Shown here piece after piece: positions 26,138 to 35,661 of a DNA stretch of 64,000 nucleotides. Every line of letters begins with the position of its first letter. The stretch's first letter is position 1. The stretch spans positions 124,001 to 188,000 of the forward strand of contig NZ_CP162488.1 of the NCBI RefSeq assembly GCF_041242975.1. Reading direction: 5' to 3'. This DNA is from Xanthomonas sp. DAR 35659. Lineage in GTDB: Bacteria; Pseudomonadota; Gammaproteobacteria; Xanthomonadales; Xanthomonadaceae. A program made the position numbers and the translations under genes. Below the pieces are notes generated by a model that saw only the letters and a list, made by a program, of their open reading frames with translations, had not been told where the DNA came from and did not search any database.

Positions 26138-27289
26138 ATGCACATCGTCATCGCCCCGGACGCGTTCAAGGAAAGCCTGTCCGCGCTGGAGGTCGCCACG
26201 CAGATCGAAGCGGGCTTTCGCGACGTGTTCCCGGCATGGACCTACCGCAAGGTGCCGGTCGCCGACGGCGGCGAGGGCACGGTCGCGGCCCTGGTCGCGG
26301 CGACCGCTGGGCGCTGCATCCAGCACACCGTGAGCGGGCCGTTGGGCACGCCGGTGCAGGCGTGCTTCGGCCTCAGCGGCGACGGCCGCACCTCCTTCGT
26401 CGAGATGGCCGCGGCCAGTGGCCTGGCGCTGCTGCCGCCGGCGCAGCGCGACCCCCTGGCCGCCACCAGCCATGGCGTCGGCGAACTGCTGTTGGCGGCG
26501 CTGGACGCCGGCGCAAGCACGCTGGTCGTGGGGATCGGCGGCAGCGCCAGCACCGACGGCGGCGCCGGCATGGCGCAGGCGCTGGGCGTGCGCCTGCTCG
26601 ATGCCGACGGCCGTGCGCTCGCGCCTGGCATCGGCGGCGGCGCGCTGGCCGCGCTCGCACGGATCGATGCGAGCGGCCTGGATCCGCGCCTGCGCGCCTG
26701 CACGATCCAGGTCGCCTGCGACGTCGATACGCCGCTGACCGGCGCGCAGGGCGCCGCGGCGGTGTTCGGGCCGCAGAAGGGGGCCACGCCGGCGCAGGTC
26801 GCGCAGCTCGAGGCCAACCTGCGCCACTACGCCGCGGTGATCGCGGCGGACCTGGGCGTGGCGGTCGCGGCGCGGCCTGGGGCTGGTGCCGGTGGCGGCC
26901 TGGCCGCGGCGCTGGTCGCGTTGCTGGGCGCGCCGCTGCGCCCGGGCGTGGAGATCGTCGCCGAGGCGCTGGGCCTGGAGGCCTCGCTGGCCGAGGCCGA
27001 TCTGGTGATCACCGGCGAGGGCCGGCTCGACGGCCAGAGCGCGCGCGGCAAGGCGCCGCTCGGCGTCGCCCGCATCGCCAGGCGCCTGGGCAAGCCGGTG
27101 CTGGCGATCGCCGGCGGGCTGGACGCGGGCGCGGCGCTGCTGCACGCGCAGGGCATCGATGCGATGTTCGGCGCGGTGCAGCGCCCATGCACGCTGGAGC
27201 AGGCGCTGGCCGAGGCGGCGGCGAACCTGCGCACGGCGGCGCGCAATGTCGCCGAAGCGATCAGGATCGGCCAGACGCTGGGGAACTAG
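26138..27289 (+). CDS. Glycerate 2-kinase (GarK/GlxK family)
   Basis: A 383-residue class I glycerate kinase that phosphorylates D-glycerate with ATP, feeding it into lower glycolysis. Family motifs are visible: IAPDAFKESLSA at the N-terminus, VADGGEGTV, FVEMAAASGL, TLVVGIGGSASTDGGAGM, FGPQKGATP and ADLVITGEGRLDGQSARGKAPLGV. The length is normal for the family. The ATG at 26138 is chosen because the domain starts there. No permease or glyoxylate-pathway genes adjoin it, so its source of glycerate is not shown by context. Confidence 0.93.
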   Translation: MHIVIAPDAFKESLSALEVATQIEAGFRDVFPAWTYRKVPVADGGEGTVAALVAATAGRCIQHTVSGPLGTPVQACFGLSGDGRTSFVEMAAASGLALLPPAQRDPLAATSHGVGELLLAALDAGASTLVVGIGGSASTDGGAGMAQALGVRLLDADGRALAPGIGGGALAALARIDASGLDPRLRACTIQVACDVDTPLTGAQGAAAVFGPQKGATPAQVAQLEANLRHYAAVIAADLGVAVAARPGAGAGGGLAAALVALLGAPLRPGVEIVAEALGLEASLAEADLVITGEGRLDGQSARGKAPLGVARIARRLGKPVLAIAGGLDAGAALLHAQGIDAMFGAVQRPCTLEQALAEAAANLRTAARNVAEAIRIGQTLGN

Positions 27290-27664
27290 GCGCTGCGCCG
27301 GCGCATCACGGGGGCGACCATGCCGGGCGTCGGCGGGCAGGCGTTGCGAGGGTGGGGCGATCCTTGCCTGCCTGACCGGGAGCGTCATCCAACGTGGCCA
27401 GGGACGATGGGCTGCAGGCACGGTTCCCTGGGCGCCGATCTTGATCCCGAGTCGATGGTGCGGGTCTCCACCTCGACCTGGCTCGGCCCACGGGCCCAAT
27501 CCGAAGCCTCATCGAGCCTTGCGCACCAGGCCGCACTGTCGCGCCGTTGCTGCCTACGACAGTGCCGTGAGGACGAAGCCACTCTCCCTGGCCCAAGGCG
27601 CCGATAGCGCCATCAATCCCCATTCAGCTACAATGAAAACGATTACATAAAGGATTTGATCTCC
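27290..27664 (+). other. 375-bp intergenic region, no gene seen
   Basis: No coding signal is supported on either strand. The last 50 bp drop in GC and contain a TACAAT -10-like box near 27629 and AAGGA before the DUF2628 start, the likely promoter and ribosome site of that gene. Confidence 0.4.
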
Positions 27665-28066
27665 ATGAGCACCCAGAATCTTCCCGAGCGCGCGCCGCTC
27701 AGCCCGAAGTGGCAGTTCCGGTTCGACTTCTTCGACCGCCACGGCGGCCCGTCCTCGCCCGGCTTCAAGCCGGCGTTCAAGGCGCTCTCGTTCGGCGACC
27801 GGCTGAAGGTCAACATGAACTTCTTCGCGTTCTTCTTCGGCTGGATCTACTTCTTCATCCTCGGCCTGTGGCGCAAGGCGATCGTGCTGATCTGCATCTC
27901 GGTGCTGCTCGGCGTGCTGTCGTTCTTCCTGCCGCGGATGGTGGTCAATGGCCTCGGCGTCGCCTACTCGGTGCTGGTCGGCATGATCGCCAACTATGCC
28001 TACTACCTGGAAGTGAAGCAGGGCAGCACCAGCTGGAACCCCTTCGAAGGCATGCGCTGGTGGTAA
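27665..28066 (+). CDS. DUF2628 small membrane protein
   Basis: A 133-residue protein. A soluble N-terminus with PKWQFRFDFFDRHGGPSSPG leads to FGDRLKVNMNFFAFFFGWIY and then three hydrophobic helices (FILGLW, AIVLICISVLLGVLSFFL, VNGLGVAYSVLVGMIANYAY), ending GMRWW. The pattern of an FxxF-aromatic patch before clustered helices is that of DUF2628, whose function is unknown. AAGGA is placed upstream of the ATG at 27665. It is monocistronic. Confidence 0.8.
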   Translation: MSTQNLPERAPLSPKWQFRFDFFDRHGGPSSPGFKPAFKALSFGDRLKVNMNFFAFFFGWIYFFILGLWRKAIVLICISVLLGVLSFFLPRMVVNGLGVAYSVLVGMIANYAYYLEVKQGSTSWNPFEGMRWW

Positions 28067-28239
28067 GCGCCGGCCTTCGGCGCGCCGGCTGAGCCAGCGC
28101 GCCGTGAGTGACGCGGTGGCATCGCCACGCCCGCCGCCGCGGAACCCCGGCCACGACGCAACGCTGTGTCGTGGCCGGACCGGTTGAGTCCGCCGGCCGC
28201 GCCGCCTACCGTGGCGCCTCCGCTGCCAGGCTGCCCGCA

Positions 28240-29451
28240 ATGCACCCGAACCCGCCCCAGACCGATGCGGCGCCCGCCGGCCTGTCCTCCGGCCTGATCG
28301 CGCTGTTCGCCGCCGCCTGCGGCCTGGCGGTGGCCAACATCTACTTCTCGCAGCCGCTGATCGGCCTGATCGCGCCGGAATTGCGGCTGCAGCCTGGCCT
28401 GGCCGGATTGATCGTCGCCTTGACCCAGCTCGGCTATGGCGCCGGCCTGCTGTTGCTGGTGCCGCTGGCCGACGTGGCCGAGAACCGGCGCCTGGCGATC
28501 CTGCTGCTCGGCGGCGTGGTGCTGGGCCTGGTCGGGATCGGCCTGTCGCACTCGGCGGCCGGCTTCCTGCTCGGTTCCTTCGTGGTCGGCGTGTGCGCCG
28601 TGGCCACCCAGATCCTGGTTCCGTTCGCCTCGCACCTGGCGCCGGAGGCCAGCCGCGGCCGCGTGGTCGGCACGGTGATGGGCGGATTGCTGGCCGGGAT
28701 CATGCTGGCGAGGCCGTTCTCCAGTTTCGTCGCCGCCACCCTGGGCTGGCGCGCGGTGTTCTTCCTGTCGGCGGCGCTGATGCTGGCGTTGATGGCGGTG
28801 CTGCGCTGGCGCCTGCCGCAGCGCCGCCCGGCGCAGCGCGCCTCCTACGGCCGCGTGCTGGCCTCGCTGCCGCGGCTGTACGCCGCCACCCCGTTGCTGC
28901 GCCGGCGCGCGTTCTACCAGGGCATGATGTTCGCCGCCTTCAACGTGTTCTGGACCGGCTCGCCGCTGTTGCTGGCGCAGTCGTTCGGCCTGGACCAGCG
29001 GCACATCGCGCTGTTCGCGCTGGCCGGCGCCGCCGGCGCCCTGGTCGCGCCGGTGGCCGGGCGCATGGCCGACCGCGGCTGGACCCGCCCGGCCACGGGC
29101 TGGGCGCTGGCCGCCGCGGCGCTGTCGTTCGGCATCGGTGCCTGGGCCGCGCACGCGCATGCGTTGCTGTGGCTGGTGGTCGCCGCGCTGATCCTGGATG
29201 CGGCGGTGCAGGTGTGCCAGGTGCTGAGCCTGCGCAGCATCTACATGCTGGCGCCCGAGCAGCGCGGCCGCCTCAACGGGCTGTTCATGACCTCGGTGTT
29301 CCTGTGCGGCGCCACCGGCTCGGTGCTGGCCGCGGCGGTGTTCGCCTATGCCGGCTGGAGCGGACTGTCGCTGCTCGGCGCCGGCTTCGGCGCGGCCGCG
29401 CTGCTGTTCTACTTCAGCGAATTCCGGCGAACGGTGGTGCCTGCGCGGTGA
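28240..29451 (+). CDS. MFS transporter
   Basis: A 403-residue major facilitator with 12 predicted helices in two six-helix halves. Motif A-like PLADVAENRRLAIL is present between helices 2 and 3 and a second version, PVAGRMADRGWTRP, lies in the C-terminal half. The N-terminal GLAVANIYFSQPLIGLIAPE is typical of YgaY/YdhP-type efflux permeases of the DHA1 branch. The exported compound cannot be inferred. It is followed by two tandem intergenic repeats and a convergent gene. Confidence 0.88.
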   Translation: MHPNPPQTDAAPAGLSSGLIALFAAACGLAVANIYFSQPLIGLIAPELRLQPGLAGLIVALTQLGYGAGLLLLVPLADVAENRRLAILLLGGVVLGLVGIGLSHSAAGFLLGSFVVGVCAVATQILVPFASHLAPEASRGRVVGTVMGGLLAGIMLARPFSSFVAATLGWRAVFFLSAALMLALMAVLRWRLPQRRPAQRASYGRVLASLPRLYAATPLLRRRAFYQGMMFAAFNVFWTGSPLLLAQSFGLDQRHIALFALAGAAGALVAPVAGRMADRGWTRPATGWALAAAALSFGIGAWAAHAHALLWLVVAALILDAAVQVCQVLSLRSIYMLAPEQRGRLNGLFMTSVFLCGATGSVLAAAVFAYAGWSGLSLLGAGFGAAALLFYFSEFRRTVVPAR

Positions 29452-29490
29452 GCGCGGGGTGGTGTGCGGTGTCGTCTGTTTGATCCGGCT

Positions 29491-29789
29491 GTTCCTTCTC
29501 CCGTCGGGACCATGGCCCCCTTTTCGGGGGAAGGTGCCCCGCAGGGGCGGATGAGGGTACGGGCGAAGCCTCGTGCACCCAAACTCCGCGAGACGCTTTC
29601 GCGCCGCACCCTCACCCCAACCCCTCTCCCGACGGGAGAGGGGCTAAGCAGTTCCTTCTCCCATCGGGAGAAGGTGCCCCGAAGGGGCGGATGAGGGTAC
29701 GGGCGAAGCCTCGTGCACCCAAACTTCGCGAGTCGCTTTCGCGCCGGACCCTCTCCCCAACCCCTCTCCCGACGGGAGAGGGGCTTAGG
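29491..29789. repeat. Two tandem copies of a ~150-bp intergenic repeat
   Basis: Copy 1 is 29491-29648 and copy 2 is 29651-29789. Each starts TTCTCCC..GGGA, runs through AAGGTGCCCCG and GGGCGGATGAGGGTACGGGC, and ends CCCCTCTCCCGACGGGAGAG. The two ends of each copy are inverted relative to each other. The same family is found at 50081-50233, at 50243-50260 plus 51297-51421 (split by an IS), and in shortened form at the recB/recD junction. Confidence 0.85.
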
Positions 29790-29798
29790 TGGCGGCGA

Positions 29799-30524
29799 TT
29801 ACTTTTTCCAGAACTGCCATTTCGGCGCCGGTTTTTTCGCCGTCTTGGGGTGCTGCTGCGGGGCGAGGTTGCCTTCCACTTGGGCCAACCGATCCAGCGC
29901 ATCGAAGCTAAGCGTGATCTGACCGCCGCCGCGCACCGCGACGGTCTGCCCTGGCGCACGCTGTAGCGCATAGCCCTGATCCTCGAGAAAGCCCTCGGTC
30001 ATCGCCCGGTTGTCGAGCGGAAACTGCGCGACCAGTTGCCCGAGCAAGCGGAGGACGCGCGGATCGTCGCAAGGCGCGAACACCTCGGCCGGAACATCGT
30101 CGAGCAGGAAGAACAGCGCGCCGCCCCGGTATGGGCCACGGTAGTAGCAGCGCGCGCTCAGCGCGGCGGCGAGCAGGGCCACCGAATGGCCGTCGTTGTC
30201 GTCGTCATCCAGCGGCAGCGAGGCCGTGACCAGCTCGGCCGGGCCCTCGCGCTCGCCGCGCGCGCGCAACGCATTGGCCGCGATCAGCAGGGGCTCCGGC
30301 AGGTTGCTGGCGGTATTGGCCCAGGCCCACAGCCAGGTGCCGCTGTCCTCGGCGGCGCTGCCCAGCAACTGCACCGGGAAGTGCAGGTCGTCGCCGAAGT
30401 GGGCGATGCCCTCGGACAACTCCAACCGCCAGCTACGCTCGCCGAGCACGTCGGCCAAGGCGATCTGGCGGGCGAAGGCGCTGCCGATGTGGCGCGCCAG
30501 GGTCGCCTGGAAGGCGGGCGTCAC
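29799..30524 (-). CDS. DUF6882-like cytoplasmic protein
   Basis: A 241-residue protein with ELSEGIAHFGDDLHFPVQLLG, then GTWLWAWAN (a Trp-rich motif typical of DUF6882 proteins), LLDDVPAEVFAPCDDP and a basic C-terminus (KKPAPKWQFWKK). No signal peptide or membrane helix. Function unknown. It starts inside the last 4 bp of the APC permease gene (ATGA overlap), so it is translationally coupled to the transporter. Confidence 0.75.
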   Translation of the reverse strand: MTPAFQATLARHIGSAFARQIALADVLGERSWRLELSEGIAHFGDDLHFPVQLLGSAAEDSGTWLWAWANTASNLPEPLLIAANALRARGEREGPAELVTASLPLDDDDNDGHSVALLAAALSARCYYRGPYRGGALFFLLDDVPAEVFAPCDDPRVLRLLGQLVAQFPLDNRAMTEGFLEDQGYALQRAPGQTVAVRGGGQITLSFDALDRLAQVEGNLAPQQHPKTAKKPAPKWQFWKK

Positions 30525-31948
30525 GATTGCGCGCCCTCACGCTGCAACCGGCTGTTGTGCCGCCCGTAGAGCAGGTAGGCCACCACGCCGATCGCGTTCC
30601 ACAGCAGGAACCAGCCCTGCGTTTTGTACGGCAGGCTCCAGAACAGGTACAGGCAGCCGCCGATCGCCAGCGGTGCGACCACCCACGCCAGCGGCGTGCG
30701 GAACTTGCGGGCGCGCCCGGGTTCGCGCACGCGCAGTACCAGCAGGCACGCGGCGACCGCGATGAACGCGGCCAGGGTGCCGGCGTTGGCCAGCGCGGCG
30801 ATCTCGTCCAGCCGCGCCACGCCGGCCAGCGCCGCCACCAGCACCGCGGTGAACAGCGTGGTCGCCACCGGCGTGCCGGTGCGCGCGCTGACCTTGGACA
30901 GCCCGCGCGGCAGCAGGCCGTCGCGCGACATCACGAAGAAGATCCGGCTCTGCCCGTACAGGAACGCCAGCAGCACGGTCGGCAGCGCGATCACCGCGGC
31001 CGCGGCGATCAGCGTCGCCGCCTTGCCCTGGCCGAGTTCGCGCAGGATCAGCGCCAGCGGCTCGGCGCTCTGCCCGAACACCGTGTAGCGCATCGCGCCG
31101 ACCGCGGCCAGCGCCACCAGCACGTAGATCAGCGTGCAGCCGACCATCGAGCCGAGGATGCCGATCGCCAGGTCGCGCTCGGGCTTCTTGGTCTCCTCGG
31201 CCGCGGTGGAGATCGCGTCGAACCCGTAGAAGGCGAAGAAGATGATCGCCGCAGCCGCCATCACCCCGCGCTCGACACCGTCCGCGCCCACCGACTTGAC
31301 GAAGCCGAACGGCATGAACGGCTCCATCCGCGCGCTGTCGAAATGCGGCAGCGCGATCGCCACGAACATGGTCAACGCGACGATCTTCACCACCACCAGC
31401 ACCGCGTTGACGGTGGCGCTGGCCTGGGTGCCGACCATCAGCATGCCGGCGACCACGAAGGTGATCAGCACCGCCGGCAGGTTGACGAAGCCGCCCTTCA
31501 CGTGCGGCCCGGCGGTCAGCCACAGCGGCAGGTCCACGCCCACGCCCTTGAGGAAGCCCACCGCATAGCCGGACCAGCCGACCGCGACCGTGCTGACCAC
31601 CAGCGAGTACTCCAGGATCAGGCTCCAGCCGACCACCCAGGCGATGCTCTCGCCGAGCGCGACGTAGCTGTAGGTGTAGGCGCTGCCGGCGGTCGGCATC
31701 ATCGTCGCCATTTCCGCGTAGGCCAGCGCGGCGCAGGCGCAGATCGCGCCGGCCACCGCGAAGGACAGCAGCACCGCCGGCCCGGCCAGGTGCGCGCCGA
31801 CCCCGATCAGGGTGTAGATGCCGGTGCCGACGATCGCGCCGATGCCCAGCGCCACCAGGTGCGGCCAGCTCAGCGTCGGCACCAGCCGGCGTCCGGCCTC
31901 GTGGACGGTGACCAGATCGAGCGACTTGCGCCGGAACAGGAACGACAT
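30521..31948 (-). CDS. APC-family amino acid permease
   Basis: A 475-residue transporter with about 12-13 helices. The cationic-amino-acid-transporter-like N-terminus (FRRKSLDLV, LVALGIGAIVGTGIYTLIGV) contains the GIGAIVGTGI substrate-binding bend. Further family motifs are AAIIFFAFYGFDAISTAAEE and FLYGQSRIFFVMSRDGLLP. It probably imports an amino acid by proton symport; specificity is not readable. The start is the ATG at 31946-31948 (MSFLFRRK); the frame stays open upstream to 32176 but without membrane-protein character. It overlaps the DUF6882 gene. Confidence 0.9.
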   Translation of the reverse strand: MSFLFRRKSLDLVTVHEAGRRLVPTLSWPHLVALGIGAIVGTGIYTLIGVGAHLAGPAVLLSFAVAGAICACAALAYAEMATMMPTAGSAYTYSYVALGESIAWVVGWSLILEYSLVVSTVAVGWSGYAVGFLKGVGVDLPLWLTAGPHVKGGFVNLPAVLITFVVAGMLMVGTQASATVNAVLVVVKIVALTMFVAIALPHFDSARMEPFMPFGFVKSVGADGVERGVMAAAAIIFFAFYGFDAISTAAEETKKPERDLAIGILGSMVGCTLIYVLVALAAVGAMRYTVFGQSAEPLALILRELGQGKAATLIAAAAVIALPTVLLAFLYGQSRIFFVMSRDGLLPRGLSKVSARTGTPVATTLFTAVLVAALAGVARLDEIAALANAGTLAAFIAVAACLLVLRVREPGRARKFRTPLAWVVAPLAIGGCLYLFWSLPYKTQGWFLLWNAIGVVAYLLYGRHNSRLQREGAQS

Positions 31949-32182
31949 GCGGGCCTCGGAGACGACAGGACAAGCCCGCGAGTGTCGCCGAATGCGGTGC
32001 AGCAAAGCTATCGGCGGCGGCCACGGGCGGCGTGCTGCGGATGGCGCGGTGAGGGTGTCCTCGCCGACTCTGGCCGCGCGGACCACGCGCCCGCCGCGGC
32101 GGGGCACCGTGCGCGGACGGGTGGGACTCGACTCGCGCGCGCAAGCGGGCTTACGCACTGCGGCTCCCCGCCGCACCGTCCC

Positions 32183-32806
32183 TCAGGGCAGGCCGTTGCG
32201 CCCGTGGGCCAGGAACCCGGGGCGTGCCGACAGGCGCTCGTAGTACGCCGTCACCGCCGGGAGCGGCGGCCGCGCCATCGGCGTGGCCATCCAGCGCTGG
32301 GTGGACAGGCCGAGCACGATGTCGGCCAGGGTGAAGTGCGCACCCGCCGCATAGGCGCCGGTGCGCTGCAACTGCGCATCGAGGATGCCCATGTGCCGAT
32401 GCCAGTCCTGCGTGCTGCGCGCGATCGCCGTGGCGTCGCGGTGGGCGGGGCTGTCGCGCACCAGCGCCAGGAACGCGTAGCGCCAGGCGGCGTTGAGGTC
32501 GGTGGCCTGCCAGTCCATCCACTGTTCGACCAGGGCGCGCGCCTGGGGCGCGTCCGGCAGCAGGTCCGTGCGCCGCTGCCGCGCCGCCAGATAGCGGCAG
32601 ATGCTGTTGGATTCCCACAGCACGAAATCGCCATCGCGCAACACCGGCACCAGCGCGTTGGGGTTGAGCGCGCGCAACCCGGGGATATCCGCGGAGGCGA
32701 CGCGGCTGTCGTGGTGCTGCCGGTCGATCGCCAGGTCCAGTTCCGTGCACAGCCAGAGCACCTTGCGCACGTTGATCGAGGACGACTTGCCGTAGAGAGC
32801 GAGCAT
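32183..32806 (-). CDS. Glutathione S-transferase family protein
   Basis: A 207-residue GST. The N-terminal thioredoxin-like domain has YGKSSSINVRKVLW (the Ser/Asn active-site region), NPNALVPVL (cis-Pro) and LWESNSICRYLA (ES motif binding the glutathione gamma-Glu). The helical C-terminal domain contains FTLADIVLG, the N-capping box. Predicted cytosolic conjugation or reduction with glutathione; the substrate is unknown. It is divergent from rmuC with a 246-bp gap. Confidence 0.9.
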   Translation of the reverse strand: MLALYGKSSSINVRKVLWLCTELDLAIDRQHHDSRVASADIPGLRALNPNALVPVLRDGDFVLWESNSICRYLAARQRRTDLLPDAPQARALVEQWMDWQATDLNAAWRYAFLALVRDSPAHRDATAIARSTQDWHRHMGILDAQLQRTGAYAAGAHFTLADIVLGLSTQRWMATPMARPPLPAVTAYYERLSARPGFLAHGRNGLP

Positions 32807-33052
32807 GCGGACGCGGCGCGAAAGGGGCGTCGAGCGTGCCTCAGCGTGGCGTCCCGCGCAACGCGGCGGCGAACGCGCGGACGCGCGGACGGGCCGTGGC
32901 GCTTGCCGGCCACGGCCTGCGTGCCGCGCTGCCGCGTCCTCGCGATCGGTCCGCATCGCGCGTTGGGGCCACCGCGTGGCCGCCGGGAGTGGCACGTGCG
33001 CGACCGGCACGCGCGGCGCAGCGCCTGAGACGCGGCCGGCTACACTGGCGGC

Positions 33053-34642
33053 ATGCAAACCGATTTCCATTTCCTGATCCTGGCCGGCCTGCTGTGCGTG
33101 GTCGTGGCGCTGTTGCTGGCCGTGCTGCTGCGCCGTTCCAACCACACGGCGCTGGAGCAGGTCCTGCGCGAGGAACAACGCAACGGCCGCGGCGAACTGC
33201 GCGAACAGCTCGACAGCCTGGCCCGCCAGCAGGACGCGCGCAGCGAGAGCTTCGCCCGCCATCTGGCCGACCTGTCCACCCGCACCGACCAGCGCCTGGA
33301 CCTGCTGCGCGAGGCGCTGACCGAGGACGCGCGACGCGGCCGGATCGAGGCGGGCGAGGCGCAGCAGCGCGTGGCCGAACTGCTGAACCAGCGCCTGGTC
33401 GAGATGCGCGGCCAGCTTGACGCGTTCGGCCAGCAGCAGGACGCGCGCATGCTGCACTTCGGCCAGCAGCAGAGCGAGCTGATCGCGCGCATCGACGCGC
33501 ACCTGACCGCGCTGCGCGAGACCCTGGTCGAGGACGCGCGCAAGGCTCGCCTGGAAGGCGCCGAATCGCAGCAGCGCTTCGCCGACGCGCTCGGGCAGCG
33601 GCTCAACGAACTGATCCAGCGCAACGAGCAGCGCATCGGCGAGATGCGCGGCACCCTGGAAGAGCGGTTGAAGGAGTTGCAGGCCGACAACGCGGCCAAG
33701 CTCGAGCAGATGCGCGGCACCGTCGACGAGAAACTGCAGACCACGCTCAACACGCGCCTGGACGCCTCGTTCAAGCTGGTGTCCGAGCGGCTCGAGCAGG
33801 TCCAGCGCGGCCTGGGCGAGATGCAGCAGCTGGCCACCGGCGTCGGCGACCTCAAGCGCGTGCTGAGCAACGTCAAGAACCGCGGCGGCTGGGGCGAGGT
33901 GCAACTGGAGAACATCCTGGAGCAGACCCTGACCCAGGAGCAGTACGCGCGCGGCGTGCGGGTGCGCCCGGAGCGCAACGAAATGGTCGATTTCGCGGTG
34001 CGCCTGCCCGGCCGCGGCCACGAGGACACGCCGGTGTGGCTGCCGATCGACGCCAAGTTCCCGCGCGAGGACTACGAGCGCCTGCTCGACGCGCAGGAAC
34101 AGGGCGACCCGGAGCTGGTGCAGGCGATGGGCGCGCAGCTGGAACGCGCGATCCGGGTGCAGGCCAAGTCGATCTGCGACAAGTACATCGCCCCGCCGCA
34201 CACCACCGACTTCGCGGTGATGTTCCTGCCCACCGAGGGCCTGTACGCCGAAACCCTGCGCCGTCCCGGCCTGGCCGACCTGCTGCAGCGCGAGTACCGC
34301 ATCGTCGTCGCCGGGCCGACCACGATCACCGCCCTGCTCAACAGCCTGCAGATGGGCTTCCGTACCCTGGCCATCGAGCAACGCTCCAGCGAGGTGTGGG
34401 GCGTGTTGGCGGCGGTCAAGAGCGAGTTCGGCAAGTTCGCCGGTATCCTGGAGAAGGCCGAGAAGCAGATCAGCACGGTCGGCAAGAGCCTGGGCGAGGC
34501 CAGCCGCAAGACCCGCACCATCGAGCGCCGTCTGCGCGGCGTGGAGACGTTGTCCGATGCGCAGGCCGCGCCGTTGCTGGACCTGTCGCTGCCGCTGGAC
34601 GACGCCGAGGCGGACGAGCCCGCAGGCGACGACCGGGAGTGA
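33053..34642 (+). CDS. rmuC: DNA recombination protein RmuC
   Basis: A 529-residue RmuC. An N-terminal transmembrane helix (FLILAGLLCVVVALLLAVLL) is followed by a long coiled coil (about residues 40-270) and then the RmuC nuclease-like domain: NVKNRGGWGEVQLENILEQ, LPIDAKFPREDYERLL, FAVMFLPTEGLYAE and GPTTITALLNSLQMGFRTLA. RmuC limits inversions between repeats and is linked to DNA repair. TACACT at 33041-33046 ends 6 bp before the ATG, so the mRNA may be leaderless or nearly so. Confidence 0.93.
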   Translation: MQTDFHFLILAGLLCVVVALLLAVLLRRSNHTALEQVLREEQRNGRGELREQLDSLARQQDARSESFARHLADLSTRTDQRLDLLREALTEDARRGRIEAGEAQQRVAELLNQRLVEMRGQLDAFGQQQDARMLHFGQQQSELIARIDAHLTALRETLVEDARKARLEGAESQQRFADALGQRLNELIQRNEQRIGEMRGTLEERLKELQADNAAKLEQMRGTVDEKLQTTLNTRLDASFKLVSERLEQVQRGLGEMQQLATGVGDLKRVLSNVKNRGGWGEVQLENILEQTLTQEQYARGVRVRPERNEMVDFAVRLPGRGHEDTPVWLPIDAKFPREDYERLLDAQEQGDPELVQAMGAQLERAIRVQAKSICDKYIAPPHTTDFAVMFLPTEGLYAETLRRPGLADLLQREYRIVVAGPTTITALLNSLQMGFRTLAIEQRSSEVWGVLAAVKSEFGKFAGILEKAEKQISTVGKSLGEASRKTRTIERRLRGVETLSDAQAAPLLDLSLPLDDAEADEPAGDDRE

Positions 34643-34786
34643 GCCTGGGCCGCGGCGCGCCGGCCGCGCGATGCGGGCGGGACGGCGCTGGCGGCTGCGG
34701 CGTACTGGCCGACGCGACGTGGGGGCGGCGAACCACGGGTTGCCGCGGCCTTGTGCCACTGCTCGGCTGATCGCCTCCGGCCGTGG

Positions 34787-35281
34787 TCAGCAGGGGGCGC
34801 TCAGGTGCGCGATGACGCCGGCATAGGCCGCGTCGGAGATGGTCGGTCCCCATCCGGGGCCTTGCGGCAGCAAGGGCGCCAGCCGCGCGTCGAGAACGTG
34901 CTGGCGCGAACTGCCGGCGAGATCCAGCGTGGTCAGCAGGAAGCCGATGGCGTCGCGATGATCGCTGGTGTAGAGCGCGCTCAATCCGATTTCCGTCGAG
35001 ACATCCACCAGGCGGCCGGGAACACCGAGCAGCTCCTGGTGCGTCTGCTGGAACGCGCTCGGCGTCGGATCGCCGCGTCCGTTGATCGGCAGGCAGGCGC
35101 CGCGGAGGTCCCACCGCGGCAGATCGTCCTCGATCAGCACGGACACCTGGTGGCGCGCCAGCGCGCACAGTTCGTCGGACAGGCGCGCGCGATCGAGGAA
35201 GTAGCGGTACACGGTCAAGCCGCCGAGCGCCTGCATCGAGCGGATGGTCAAGGAGCGCAGGAAAGCGTCGTCCAATGGCAT
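34787..35281 (-). CDS. Hypothetical protein, 164 aa, uncertain start
   Basis: Unrecognised. With the ATG at 35279-35281 the product begins MPLDDAFLRSLTIRSMQALG and ends VIAHLSAPC. It has a mixed, globular-looking composition (LCALARHQVSVLIEDDLPRW, ALYTSDHRDAIGFLLTTLDL) without a signal or membrane segment. The frame stays open to 35581, but that extension is Arg/Ala-rich and less protein-like. No ribosome site stands out. It lies convergent with rmuC and divergent from gpx. It may be a degenerate or lineage-specific gene. Confidence 0.5.
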   Translation of the reverse strand: MPLDDAFLRSLTIRSMQALGGLTVYRYFLDRARLSDELCALARHQVSVLIEDDLPRWDLRGACLPINGRGDPTPSAFQQTHQELLGVPGRLVDVSTEIGLSALYTSDHRDAIGFLLTTLDLAGSSRQHVLDARLAPLLPQGPGWGPTISDAAYAGVIAHLSAPC

Positions 35282-35661
35282 GAGGAGTTCCGGAAGCGCA
35301 GGGCCGAGGCGATCGCGATGGCTGAGCCGACGTCTGCGCTGGTGCTGTATCCACGGTGCCGATGTCCGCGCGTCGGGCGTGCGGGCCTGGGTAAGGATGC
35401 GAATGGGGTGGTGCATCCGCAGTATTTCATGGATGGCAGCAGCGATGGCGGTGGTGGCGATTCCGGTGCCACGCGGCGTGCGAGGCAAGCCTTGCCTGCA
35501 ACGCCGGTCGCGCCATCCATGCTTGGCCTTCTGCGTCCGTCGAATGCACGTGCGCTGCGGGCATTTCGGTAGTGCAACCAAAGCTCAATGACACCGTCGG
35601 CGACGGCGACCAGCAGGCGTGCCAAGGTTTATGCTGGCGCTCCCATTTCGGAGAGTCTTCC
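35282..35661. other. 380-bp divergent intergenic region, no gene seen
   Basis: This is the gap between the orphan ORF (minus) and the peroxidase gene (plus). It could hold an N-terminal extension of the orphan ORF (open to 35581). GGAGAG at about 35650 is the ribosome site of the peroxidase gene. No other structure was seen. Confidence 0.4.
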
